Shown here: piece after piece, positions 18,711-26,242 of the stretch
Layout: each line of letters starts with the position of its first letter
Position numbering within the stretch: the stretch's first letter is position 1
Source: Rubrivivax sp.
GTDB lineage: Bacteria > Pseudomonadota > Gammaproteobacteria > Burkholderiales > Burkholderiaceae_C
Direction: 5' to 3'
NCBI GenBank assembly: GCA_016719535.1
Contig: JADJYX010000047.1
Coordinates: 248,001 to 312,000, forward strand
DNA: 64,000 nucleotides
Made by a program: the position numbers and the translations under genes
Notes under the pieces: model-generated
Told to the model about the DNA's origin: nothing
Database searches by the model: none
The model's input: only the letters and a program-made list of their open reading frames with translations

Positions 18711-18830
18711 CGCCGTCGCGCACGCGCAGGATGCCGGCGAAGTACGCTGCCAGCTTGTCGCGCGCCGTCAGCGGGAGGACGTGGCCCCCGTACTGGTCCG
18801 GCCGCACGACGACGCTGCAGCCGGCGGCGC
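18711..18830 (-). pseudogene. FAD-dependent aromatic monooxygenase, C-terminal scrap
   Basis: On the minus strand about 40 codons read Val-Val-Val-Arg-Pro-Asp-Gln-Tyr, then Val-Leu-Pro-Leu and Leu-Ala-Ala-Tyr-Phe-Ala-Gly. This is the characteristic C-terminal end of phenol-2-monooxygenase-type flavoprotein hydroxylases (usual form Val-Arg-Pro-Asp-x-x-Val). The rest of the gene is absent: an IS91-type fragment follows in the upstream direction. With the intradiol dioxygenase remnant at 14.9 kb it points to a former aromatic-degradation locus. Confidence 0.45.
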
Positions 18831-18869
18831 GCTGTGGCGGCGCCGCGGCGAGGCCGGATCGTGCTCGAG

Positions 18870-19020
18870 CCAGTCGCACGGGGTGGCGACGGCGCCGTCG
18901 GACTGGCGTTCATGCAGCGGCTGGCAGCCCTGGTGCCGCGGCCGCGGTTGCACCTCATCAGGTTTTTCGGCCTGCCAGCACCCAACGCCAAGCTGCGGTT
19001 GCCGCCGCGGACACCAGACA
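18870..19020 (+). pseudogene. IS91-type (Y2) transposase C-terminal fragment
   Basis: About 45 codons read Phe-Met-Gln-Arg-Leu-Ala-Ala-Leu-Val-Pro-Arg-Pro-Arg-Leu-His-Leu-Ile-Arg-Phe followed by Ala-Pro-Asn-Ala-Lys-Leu-Arg. This segment is highly conserved near the end of IS91-family and related putative transposases. Neither end of the element nor its catalytic tyrosines remain. It shows that rolling-circle-type insertion contributed to the gene loss around the copper receptor. Confidence 0.6.
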
Positions 19021-19489
19021 CACCAACTCGGGCAGCGCCACATGGCGGCAGCCGGGGGGGCGCTGCCCCGCCCGTGGACTCGACGCCGGAAGACCCAGGG
19101 CGAACCCCGGTATCGAGGTCGAACGAGTTTCAGGCAAAACGTCGGGTGCCGGTCGAGTCGGGGCGAGGCAAAGGCCCGGTCGCCAGTTCAGAGCCCTCCG
19201 AATCCGCAGCGGCCGCCCACGCAGGCGTGACTCGGGCGGACAAAAGGCCGTTTGAAATTCCGAGCGCCAATGTGCGAGATCGGCCTCGCCTTCATCGTGC
19301 TGCTGAAATTCATGTTCCAGGGCGACGCCTTCTCAGCGATCGAGAACCATGTCGTCGAAGTGTGGAAAGCCGGGCGCACGACAGCCGGCGGGCTGCAGCC
19401 GCCTCCGGCCGGGCTTGCGACCCTTGGATCCTCCAGTCGCCGCAACGGCAGCGTCTGCCGGCCGGCGTTGCGGGCCGCAGGCCGAGTCG
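19021..19489. other. Non-coding or degenerate stretch
   Basis: About 470 bases with no gene I can support. Open frames exist on both strands. The plus-strand frame around 19270-19370 is hydrophobic and the minus-strand frame opposite it is polar, but neither has a ribosome site or a recognisable domain. Given the transposase and monooxygenase scraps to the left, this is most likely eroded sequence. Confidence 0.4.
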
Positions 19490-19915
19490 TCAACCCTGCA
19501 TCTGCAAGAGGACCGTGCGCTGCAGGCCCGCGTAACGATGGACGAGCGCCTCGCGATAGGCGGCGTTGGCCATCATCGCGAGGAAGTGCTGGCGGCTCGG
19601 GTAGCGGACCAGCAGGCACTTGTCCCAGTCCTGGCTGGCATCGCCGATGAAGGCTCTGTCGATCTTTCCTTCCCACACCACCTCGGCATGGCTCACGTCG
19701 CCTACGGTTTCCACGAAGGCCGTCTGGTACCGGCGGTAGGCCTCGGCACCCGAGCAGGGCGCGTGGGGAGACCCTGCGGGGTAGTTCGCGTGCTCGCGGA
19801 ACTTCAGAAGATTGAGCATCACCACCGGGCCGTCGGGGCCGGCATCGCGCAATGCGCGCACCTGATCGGCCGTGGGGTCGATGGACGGATCGAAATTGGC
19901 GGGACGGAGGGTCAT
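19490..19915 (-). CDS. DUF1330 domain protein
   Basis: 141 residues from ATG 19915. The ferredoxin-like dimeric alpha/beta-barrel fold of DUF1330 is suggested by Val-Val-Met-Leu-Asn-Leu-Leu-Lys-Phe near residue 30, Ala-Tyr-Arg-Arg-Tyr in the helix and Leu-Val-Arg-Tyr-Pro-Ser-Arg-Gln-His-Phe-Leu in the last third. An extra 11 upstream codons (start at 19948) are possible. Function is unknown; members often accompany oxidoreductases. It is a single gene, and the 148 bases to the next gene contain nothing obvious. Confidence 0.7.
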   Translation of the reverse strand: MTLRPANFDPSIDPTADQVRALRDAGPDGPVVMLNLLKFREHANYPAGSPHAPCSGAEAYRRYQTAFVETVGDVSHAEVVWEGKIDRAFIGDASQDWDKCLLVRYPSRQHFLAMMANAAYREALVHRYAGLQRTVLLQMQG

Positions 19916-20063
19916 GGGTTCGGCTCTTTCTGATGCCGCGCCGTGCATGCGCGAACCGCATTGTCGGCGCGGGCCGGATGGCAGCGATGTGGCTGGCCAA
20001 GCCTGCCCTCGTCGTCAACGATCAAACAGCAGCAGCCGATGCGCACCGATCGCTGTCCCGACC

Positions 20064-20363
20064 TCAACTCGCCGTGTCCGGCCGCTCGCTGAGGTCCCAG
20101 AGCGTGCCTTGCCAGTTGGAGATGCGGCCTTCGGCCTGGCAGCCCGTGCAGTGCCAGGCGATGGCGTCGTCCTGGGCCAGTGCGGCCTCGACCTTGCCCT
20201 TCTTGCACTTGAAGCAGCGTGGCAGGGTCACGCCGACGTCGTCGAAGTCGGTGGCGTAGGCGATGACGCCCGCATGGAAGTCAGCCATGGCCTTGGCTGG
20301 ACCCCGCAGCGGGGCGATGGCGCCCTTGTCGTCCAGAAAATGACGTGCGTCGGTGAAGTACAT
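20064..20363 (-). CDS. Small zinc-ribbon protein of unknown function
   Basis: 99 residues. The C-terminal half has two cysteine pairs, Cys-Phe-Lys-Cys-Lys-Lys-Gly-Lys and Trp-His-Cys-Thr-Gly-Cys, spaced as a four-Cys zinc ribbon; the N-terminal half is an acidic helical region. It may bind nucleic acid or act as a protein adaptor, but there is no functional evidence. It is transcribed away from the SNF2 helicase gene and separated from it by 326 bases. Confidence 0.6.
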   Translation of the reverse strand: MYFTDARHFLDDKGAIAPLRGPAKAMADFHAGVIAYATDFDDVGVTLPRCFKCKKGKVEAALAQDDAIAWHCTGCQAEGRISNWQGTLWDLSERPDTAS

Positions 20364-20689
20364 GGGTCAGGTGTGTCCGCGCAACCGGTGCGCGGCGTCG
20401 AAGAATCGTACAGGCTCATCCGACGGCAGTCCGCAGACAACCGGTGCTGCTCCTGCCAACCCGAGAGTTCGCGCACGGCCCGAGCGTCGCCCACTTGCGG
20501 GCTCCCGCGCGCAACCCGCATCTTGTTGCCGCAGTGGCTGGGTTGACGCGATGCCGGCGTGAAAATGCCGCCTCGCTAACCTGACGAAAGCCAGACGCAG
20601 ATGCCACACCGGCACGACCCGGACGGGTCGGCCGAACATTCTGGCCGCATGCTGTCGGCGGCGGCATCACGACCCCTGTTCACCGTCCG
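20364..20689. other. Divergent intergenic region, no gene seen
   Basis: This stretch separates the small zinc-ribbon gene from the SNF2 helicase gene, which diverge. It must carry both promoters, but no convincing -35/-10 pair, palindrome or terminator was found by eye. Confidence 0.5.
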
Positions 20690-23398
20690 ATGACGACCAG
20701 CACCCTTGCCCTCACCCCACACGGCCGCCTCACCGCGGTATCCGTGCCGGACGTCCCGCCGCTGCCGTTCGCACTGGCCGAGCAGCTGGCGGTGGACAGC
20801 GCCCTGGGTTCGGGCCAGGTCCTGCTGGGGCTCGGCGCTGAACATGTCGGCGCGGCCTTGCCGCCGGTCATCGCCTGGTGGCGCGATCTGGCCGTGCGCT
20901 ACCTGACCGCGCTGTGCACGCTGCCCGAGGTGGCGGAGCACCTGCCTGGGCGTGTGCCGTCGCCGGATGCCGGTGAACTGCAGGCGCTGGCGTGGTCGGC
21001 GCCGCCGATGGACGGGGCGGAATACCTGTCGGTCGGGGTGCTGGAGCGGCTGTGGCAGGCGCTCGACGCCGCGCTGCACGCCGCACTGCAGGCCTCGGGC
21101 CAGCCGCTGGGCGTCTTCCTGAAGGCGCGCCACCCGGCCTGGAACCTCGTCGGCCGCGTCCACGTCCATCTGGCCGAGAACCGCAAGGACGAGCAGTTTC
21201 CCTTCGCCTTCCTCGCCACCTACACCACCCGGCTGTCGGCGCAGGGCAAGGCGCAGCACCGGCCGCTGGGCGAGGCCCTGCGCGAATACGCTGCCGCTGC
21301 CGACAAGGAGCGGCTGCTGGCCCTGCTGGCGCCGCTGCAACGCGCCGGCGAGGGCTGCCTCTGGTTGAAGGACCTGATCGACCGTCGCCAGATCTTCCAG
21401 CCGCTGCGCTGGAGCGCCGGCGAGGCGCTGACCTTCCTGCACGATGTGCCGAAGCTGGAGCACGCCGGCGTGGTGGTGCGCATGCCGGCGCAGTGGCGGG
21501 CCAACCGGCCCGCGCGCGCGGCGGTCAGCGCCACGGTCGGTGCGCGGCAGCCGTCGCGGGTCGGACAGGACGCGCTGCTCGACTTCCAGGTGTCGGTGGT
21601 CATCGACGGCGAGCCGCTGACCGCCGCCGAGGTGGGTGGCCTGCTGGCCGACAGTGGTGGGCTGGTGTTCATCCGCGGCAAATGGGTCGAGGTCGACCGC
21701 GAGCGGCTGCAGCAGACGCTGACGCAGTTCGAACAGGTCGAGCGCCTGGCCCGCGAGCAAGGCCTGGGCTTCTTCGATGCCATGCGCCTGCTGGCCGGGG
21801 CCGATGCGACCATCGGCGGCAAGGAGGTGAGTGCCTCGCCCGAGTGGGCGCAGGTAAACGCCGGGCCATGGCTGGCCGAAACCTTGGGCGGACTGCGCGG
21901 GCCGCAGGGTCTGGCGGCCGTCGACGCCGGGGCCGATCTGCACGCCACGCTGCGGCCGTATCAGCAGGTCGGCCTGCGCTGGCTGCACCTGCTGTCGCGT
22001 CTGCGCCTGGGCGCCTGCCTGGCCGACGACATGGGGCTGGGCAAGACCATCCAGGTGCTGGCGCTGCTGCTGGTCCGCAAACGCGCCGAAGGCCCGGCCC
22101 CGAGCCTGCTGGTGGCCCCGGCCTCGCTGCTTGCCAACTGGGCACAGGAGGCGGCGCGCTTTGCGCCGGGCCTGCGCGTGCTGGTGGCACACGCCTCGGC
22201 ACAAAGTGCAGAGCAGCCGGTCGAGGCCCTGGGTGAACTGCCGGCCGAGCGCCTCGCCGGGTTCGATCTGGTGATCACCAGCTACGGCTCGCTGCATCGC
22301 TTCGCCTGGATCCAGGCCACGGCCTGGCGGCTGGCGATCCTGGACGAGGCGCAGGCGATCAAGAATCCCGCTACCCGGCAGACCAAGGCGGCCAAGACGC
22401 TGAAGGCCGCCTCACGGCTGGCCCTGACCGGCACGCCGATCGAAAACCGGCTCGGCGACCTGTGGAGCCTGTTCGACTTCGTCAATCCGGGTCTGCTGGG
22501 TGGCGCGAAGTCCTTCGCCAGCTTCACCAGGCGCCTGGCCGACGGCTCCGGCGGCTACGCGCCGCTGCGCCGGCTGGTGCAGCCCTACATCCTGCGCCGG
22601 CTCAAGACGGACAAGGCGGTGATCAGCGATCTGCCGGACAAGATCGAGCAGAACGCGTACTGCGGCCTGTCGCGCAAGCAGGCGGCGCTGTACCAGCAGG
22701 CGGTGGGCGATCTGGCCAAGGCGCTCGACGAGGGGGTCGAGGGCGTGGCGCGCAAGGGGTTGGTGCTGGCCTTTCTCACCCGCTTCAAGCAGATCTGCAA
22801 CCACCCCTCGCAGTGGCTGCGCGACGGTGGCTGGGCCGAGTCCGACAGCGGCAAGCTGGCCCGGCTGCGCGAGCTGGCCGAGGTCATCGCCGCCAAGCAG
22901 GAAAAGATGCTGGTGTTCAGCCAGTATGCCGAGGCGACCGAACCGATCGCCGCCTTTCTGGGTTCGATCTTCGGGCGCGAGGGTTGCGTGCTGACCGGCG
23001 CCACCGCGGTGAAGGGGCGCCAGGCACTCGTTGCACGCTTCCAGGGCGACGAAAGCGTGCCCTTCTTCGTGCTCTCGCTGAAGGCCGGCGGGTCGGGCCT
23101 GAACCTCACTGCCGCCTCGCATGTCGTTCACTTCGACCGCTGGTGGAATCCCGCCGTGGAAAGCCAGGCCACCGACCGCGCCTACCGCATCGGCCAGAAG
23201 CGCAACGTCCTGGTCCACAAGTTTGTCTGCCGCGGCACCGTCGAGGAGAGAATCGACGCCATGATCAGCGACAAGAAGCAACTGGCCGCCGACCTGCTCG
23301 ATGCCGGTGGCGGCGAGGTCAGGTTGACCGAGCTGAGCGATGCCGAACTCTTGCGCCTGGTCAGCCTCGACCTGAAATCCGCCACCAGCGAAGGATAG
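20690..23398 (+). CDS. SNF2-family DNA-dependent ATPase/helicase
   Basis: 902 residues. The N-terminal ~400 residues are the bacterial SNF2-associated region. The SNF2 ATPase follows: Walker A Asp-Met-Gly-Leu-Gly-Lys-Thr (about residue 446), motif II Asp-Glu-Ala-Gln (about 551), Thr-Gly-Thr-Pro-Ile-Glu-Asn-Arg. The C-terminal helicase lobe ends with Asp-Arg-Ala-Tyr-Arg-Ile-Gly-Gln-Lys (about 830). These enzymes translocate on double-stranded DNA and remodel bound proteins rather than unwinding. The next gene starts 2 bases after the stop and encodes a SWIM-domain protein, its usual bacterial partner. They probably act together on RNA polymerase recycling, repair or defence; the role is not established here. 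Confidence 0.9.
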   Translation: MTTSTLALTPHGRLTAVSVPDVPPLPFALAEQLAVDSALGSGQVLLGLGAEHVGAALPPVIAWWRDLAVRYLTALCTLPEVAEHLPGRVPSPDAGELQALAWSAPPMDGAEYLSVGVLERLWQALDAALHAALQASGQPLGVFLKARHPAWNLVGRVHVHLAENRKDEQFPFAFLATYTTRLSAQGKAQHRPLGEALREYAAAADKERLLALLAPLQRAGEGCLWLKDLIDRRQIFQPLRWSAGEALTFLHDVPKLEHAGVVVRMPAQWRANRPARAAVSATVGARQPSRVGQDALLDFQVSVVIDGEPLTAAEVGGLLADSGGLVFIRGKWVEVDRERLQQTLTQFEQVERLAREQGLGFFDAMRLLAGADATIGGKEVSASPEWAQVNAGPWLAETLGGLRGPQGLAAVDAGADLHATLRPYQQVGLRWLHLLSRLRLGACLADDMGLGKTIQVLALLLVRKRAEGPAPSLLVAPASLLANWAQEAARFAPGLRVLVAHASAQSAEQPVEALGELPAERLAGFDLVITSYGSLHRFAWIQATAWRLAILDEAQAIKNPATRQTKAAKTLKAASRLALTGTPIENRLGDLWSLFDFVNPGLLGGAKSFASFTRRLADGSGGYAPLRRLVQPYILRRLKTDKAVISDLPDKIEQNAYCGLSRKQAALYQQAVGDLAKALDEGVEGVARKGLVLAFLTRFKQICNHPSQWLRDGGWAESDSGKLARLRELAEVIAAKQEKMLVFSQYAEATEPIAAFLGSIFGREGCVLTGATAVKGRQALVARFQGDESVPFFVLSLKAGGSGLNLTAASHVVHFDRWWNPAVESQATDRAYRIGQKRNVLVHKFVCRGTVEERIDAMISDKKQLAADLLDAGGGEVRLTELSDAELLRLVSLDLKSATSEG

Positions 23399-23400
23399 CC

Positions 23401-24396
23401 ATGTTCGACGAGTGGGCGCCCTATGTCCCGGTTGCCGAGCGCCGCCGCAAGGCCGCCGGCGCGATGGCCAGGTTGGCCAAGAAGGGGCAGACCATTTCGC
23501 CGGTCGTCGTCCAGGGCAGCACCATTGCCACCACGGCCTGGGGCAAGGCCTGGTGCGCCAACATGGAGAGCTACAGCGACTATGCCAACCGCCTGCCGCG
23601 CGGTCGCACCTACGTACGCAACGGGTCGGTGGTCGACCTGCAGATCACGCCCGGCACGGTCGCGGCGAAGGTCAGCGGGTCATCGATCTACTGCACCACC
23701 ATCACGGTGAAGCCGGTGCCGAAGGAAAACTGGCAGCAGATCTGCGCCGCCTGCGCCGGCGGCATCGACTCGCTGGTGGAACTGCTGCAAGGGCGTTTCT
23801 CCCGGAGTGTCATGGACCGCCTGTGCCGCCAGGGCGATGGACTGTTCCCCGCGCCCAAGGACATCCGCTTCGACTGCTCGTGCCCGGACAGCGCCACCCT
23901 GTGCAAGCATGTCGCCGCCGTCCTCTACGGCGTTGGTGCCCGCCTCGACAGCCAGCCGGAGCTGCTGTTCACCCTGCGCCAGGTCGATCCGGCCGAACTG
24001 CTGAGCAAGGCCGGCAGTGGCGTGGTCACCGCCCCTGCGGCTGGCGAGCGCACGCTGGCCGACGACGATCTCGGTGCCCTCTTCGGGCTGGAGATGGATG
24101 GATCCACCGCCACGGCCTCGGCGGCGCCGATGCAGCCGCGGCCGGCGGCCAGGCCGGGTCGTGCGGCGCGCCCAGCCGCCAAGCCGACGCGGGCGCGCGA
24201 TCCGGCCTCCCGCCTGCTGGCCGCCTTGCGCCAGGCAGGGTCGCTGGACAACGCCGCCGCCCGCGCTGCCACCGGCCTCGACGCCGAGGCGGTGCGGCCA
24301 CTGCTCAGGCAATTGGTGGCGGACGGACACGCAAGGGTACAAGGGCAACGGCGCGGCACGCGTTATGTGGCGGTCGGCAACAAGCGCAGGGCATGA
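23401..24396 (+). CDS. SWIM zinc-finger protein, partner of SNF2 ATPase
   Basis: 331 residues. The SWIM motif is complete at about residues 160-171: Cys-Ser-Cys, six residues, Cys-Lys-His. The N-terminal part has Trp-Gly-Lys-Ala-Trp-Cys and Gly-Arg-Thr-Tyr-Val-Arg-Asn-Gly, typical of the bacterial SWIM proteins encoded beside SNF2 ATPases. A Pro/Ala-rich linker leads to a C-terminal winged-helix-like region (Ala-Ala-Leu-Arg-Gln-Ala-Gly then Val-Arg-Pro-Leu-Leu-Arg-Gln-Leu) that may bind DNA. Near-zero spacing to the SNF2 gene implies coupled expression. Confidence 0.85.
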   Translation: MFDEWAPYVPVAERRRKAAGAMARLAKKGQTISPVVVQGSTIATTAWGKAWCANMESYSDYANRLPRGRTYVRNGSVVDLQITPGTVAAKVSGSSIYCTTITVKPVPKENWQQICAACAGGIDSLVELLQGRFSRSVMDRLCRQGDGLFPAPKDIRFDCSCPDSATLCKHVAAVLYGVGARLDSQPELLFTLRQVDPAELLSKAGSGVVTAPAAGERTLADDDLGALFGLEMDGSTATASAAPMQPRPAARPGRAARPAAKPTRARDPASRLLAALRQAGSLDNAAARAATGLDAEAVRPLLRQLVADGHARVQGQRRGTRYVAVGNKRRA

Positions 24397-24722
24397 GCTT
24401 CATCGCTGCAGGCGGGATGCTGGGGGCCGCGGCGCGGGTCCGCACGCCGACCATCGCCCACCATGCCGGGCGAAGGTCCAGAGGGGTGCCCGCCAGCCGG
24501 TGCGGCCAGCGCGACGTGAAGGCGGTCCGTGCAATCGGCTGATCCTGAATACCCAACTCAACATTGACATCGCAGCACGGCTGCCCGGCGGACCGCGGTC
24601 GTGGTCGCGCTGCGGGATGCACGCGCGGCGCCTGGGCTGCCCTGCGGCGCAGCCCCCGTCGGGCACAATCGTCGACGACAACGATCCTCGCTGGCGACCG
24701 ACGTGTTGCCTGACTGCTCCCG
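24397..24722. other. Intergenic region upstream of tadA, no gene seen
   Basis: 326 bases between the SWIM gene and tadA. A TTGACA occurs around 24563 and a CACAAT -10-like box around 24664, but they are about 95 bases apart and do not form one promoter. CACAAT could be the tadA -10 with a weak -35. No terminator-like hairpin was found after the SWIM gene. Confidence 0.35.
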
Positions 24723-25334
24723 ATGACCGACGACCCGCTGGACGAACGCGGCATGCGCCTGGCGCTGGACCAGGCCCACAACGCCTGGCTGGTGGGCGAG
24801 GTGCCGGTGGGCGCGGTGATCGTGCGCCGCGGCCCCGAGGGAATGCAGGTGCTGGCCACCGGCTACAACCGCCCGATCACCACCCACGACCCGACGGCGC
24901 ATGCCGAGATCGTCGCGCTGCGCCATGCCGCCACGCTGCTGGAAAACTACCGCCTGCCCGACTGCGAGCTCTACGTGACGCTCGAGCCGTGCCCGATGTG
25001 CGCGATGGCACTGATGCATGCGCGCTTCAAGCGCGTGGTCTTCGGCGCGGCCGATCCCAAGACCGGTGCTGCCGGCTCGGTGCTGGACCTGTTTGCGCAA
25101 AGCCGGCTCAACCACCACACCGAGGTGGTGGGTGGCGTGCTGGCCGAGGACTGCGGCGCGCTGCTGCGCCGCTTCTTCGCCGAGCGGCGCGCACAGCAGC
25201 GCGCCGAACGGCAGGCGGCGGGGCCAGCCGGCGTCGAGGCGCCTGCCATTCCGACGGGTGAGGCCACCGAACTGCTCGTTGACCCGTCCGCGGGCCTGCC
25301 CGCCGACACAGCCCATCCGTCCGACATCCGATGA
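24723..25334 (+). CDS. tadA: tRNA adenosine(34) deaminase
   Basis: 203 residues. The cytidine/deoxycytidylate-deaminase zinc site is complete: His60-Ala-Glu62 (catalytic glutamate) and Pro-Cys90-Pro-Met-Cys93, with the TadA-specific Gly-Glu-Val-Pro-Val-Gly-Ala-Val near residue 25-32. It converts adenosine to inosine at the wobble position of tRNA-Arg(ACG), an essential step. The C-terminal ~45 residues after Arg-Arg-Phe-Phe are a longer tail than usual. Its last four bases overlap the start of ldcA (ATGA), so the two are translated together. Confidence 0.9.
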   Translation: MTDDPLDERGMRLALDQAHNAWLVGEVPVGAVIVRRGPEGMQVLATGYNRPITTHDPTAHAEIVALRHAATLLENYRLPDCELYVTLEPCPMCAMALMHARFKRVVFGAADPKTGAAGSVLDLFAQSRLNHHTEVVGGVLAEDCGALLRRFFAERRAQQRAERQAAGPAGVEAPAIPTGEATELLVDPSAGLPADTAHPSDIR

Positions 25335-26239
25335 CCTCGCTCCTGCTCTTCAGCCCCTCGGGCGTGGTGGCGCGCCCGCCGGCGCTGCGCCTGGCCGCGC
25401 GCCGCCTGTCGGCGCTGGGCTTCGACACCCGCCTCGACGAATCGGCGCTGGCCCGCCACCAGCGCTTTGCCGGCGACGACGACTGCCGCCTGCAGGCGCT
25501 GCACCGCGTGGCCGGCGAGGCGCCCTCGATCGCCATGGCCACCCGCGGCGGCTATGGCCTGACGCGGCTGCTCGACCGCATCGACTGGCCGCTGCTGGCG
25601 CGCGCCGCCGGGCACGGCACGCGCTGGGTCGGGCACAGCGACTTCACCGCGCTGCAGCTCGGCCTGTGGGCGCACACCGGTGCGGCCAGTTGGGCCGGAC
25701 CGATGGCGCTGGACGACTTCGGCCGCGCCGATGCAGCCGGCGGCCTGGACGACGTCACCGTCGGCTGCTTCTCCGAGGCCATGGCGGGCGAGCTCGAGGC
25801 GGTGGGCTTTCGCACCGAGGCCGGCTTCGACGGCCTGCAGGCCCGCGGGCCGCTGTGGGGCGGCAACCTGACCATGCTGTGCTCGCTGCTGGGCACACCG
25901 CATTTTCCGAAGCCGGCGCGCGTGAAGGGCGGGGTGCTCTTCGTCGAGGACGTCAACGAGCATCCGTACCGGGTCGAGCGCATGCTGCTGCAGCTGCTGC
26001 AGGCCGGGGTGCTGGGCACGCAGCGCGCGCTGCTGATCGGCGACGTCGGCGGCTGGAAGCCGTCGCCGCTGGACCGCGGCTACCGCGTCGCGGCCATGGT
26101 GCAGCAGCTGCGCCGGCAGACGACGTTGCCCGTGCTGACGGGCCTGCCCTTCGGCCATGTGCCGACCAAGCTCAGCCTGCCGGTGGGCCGCCGGGTGACG
26201 CTGGCGGTGCAGGGCCGCGACGTGCTGATCGGCTGGTGA
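25331..26239 (+). CDS. ldcA: LD-carboxypeptidase (peptidase family S66)
   Basis: 302 residues. The family S66 layout is clear: Ala-Thr-Arg-Gly-Gly-Tyr-Gly at about 70-76, the nucleophile in Gly-His-Ser103-Asp-Phe-Thr-Ala, Pro-Leu-Trp-Gly-Gly-Asn-Leu and Phe-Val-Glu-Asp-Val-Asn-Glu, with the catalytic His in Pro-Phe-Gly-His. LdcA is a cytoplasmic enzyme that removes the terminal D-Ala from murein tetrapeptides so that the tripeptide can be recycled. It overlaps tadA and is followed by a peptide ABC transporter after 3 bases, suggesting that the transporter brings in murein-derived or similar peptides. Confidence 0.85.
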   Translation: MTSLLLFSPSGVVARPPALRLAARRLSALGFDTRLDESALARHQRFAGDDDCRLQALHRVAGEAPSIAMATRGGYGLTRLLDRIDWPLLARAAGHGTRWVGHSDFTALQLGLWAHTGAASWAGPMALDDFGRADAAGGLDDVTVGCFSEAMAGELEAVGFRTEAGFDGLQARGPLWGGNLTMLCSLLGTPHFPKPARVKGGVLFVEDVNEHPYRVERMLLQLLQAGVLGTQRALLIGDVGGWKPSPLDRGYRVAAMVQQLRRQTTLPVLTGLPFGHVPTKLSLPVGRRVTLAVQGRDVLIGW

Positions 26240-26242
26240 TCC

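Noticed and set aside
19252..19650. Hydrophobic plus-strand frame that might be a small membrane protein
   Set aside because: No ribosome site, no family similarity, and it runs into the antisense of the DUF1330 gene.
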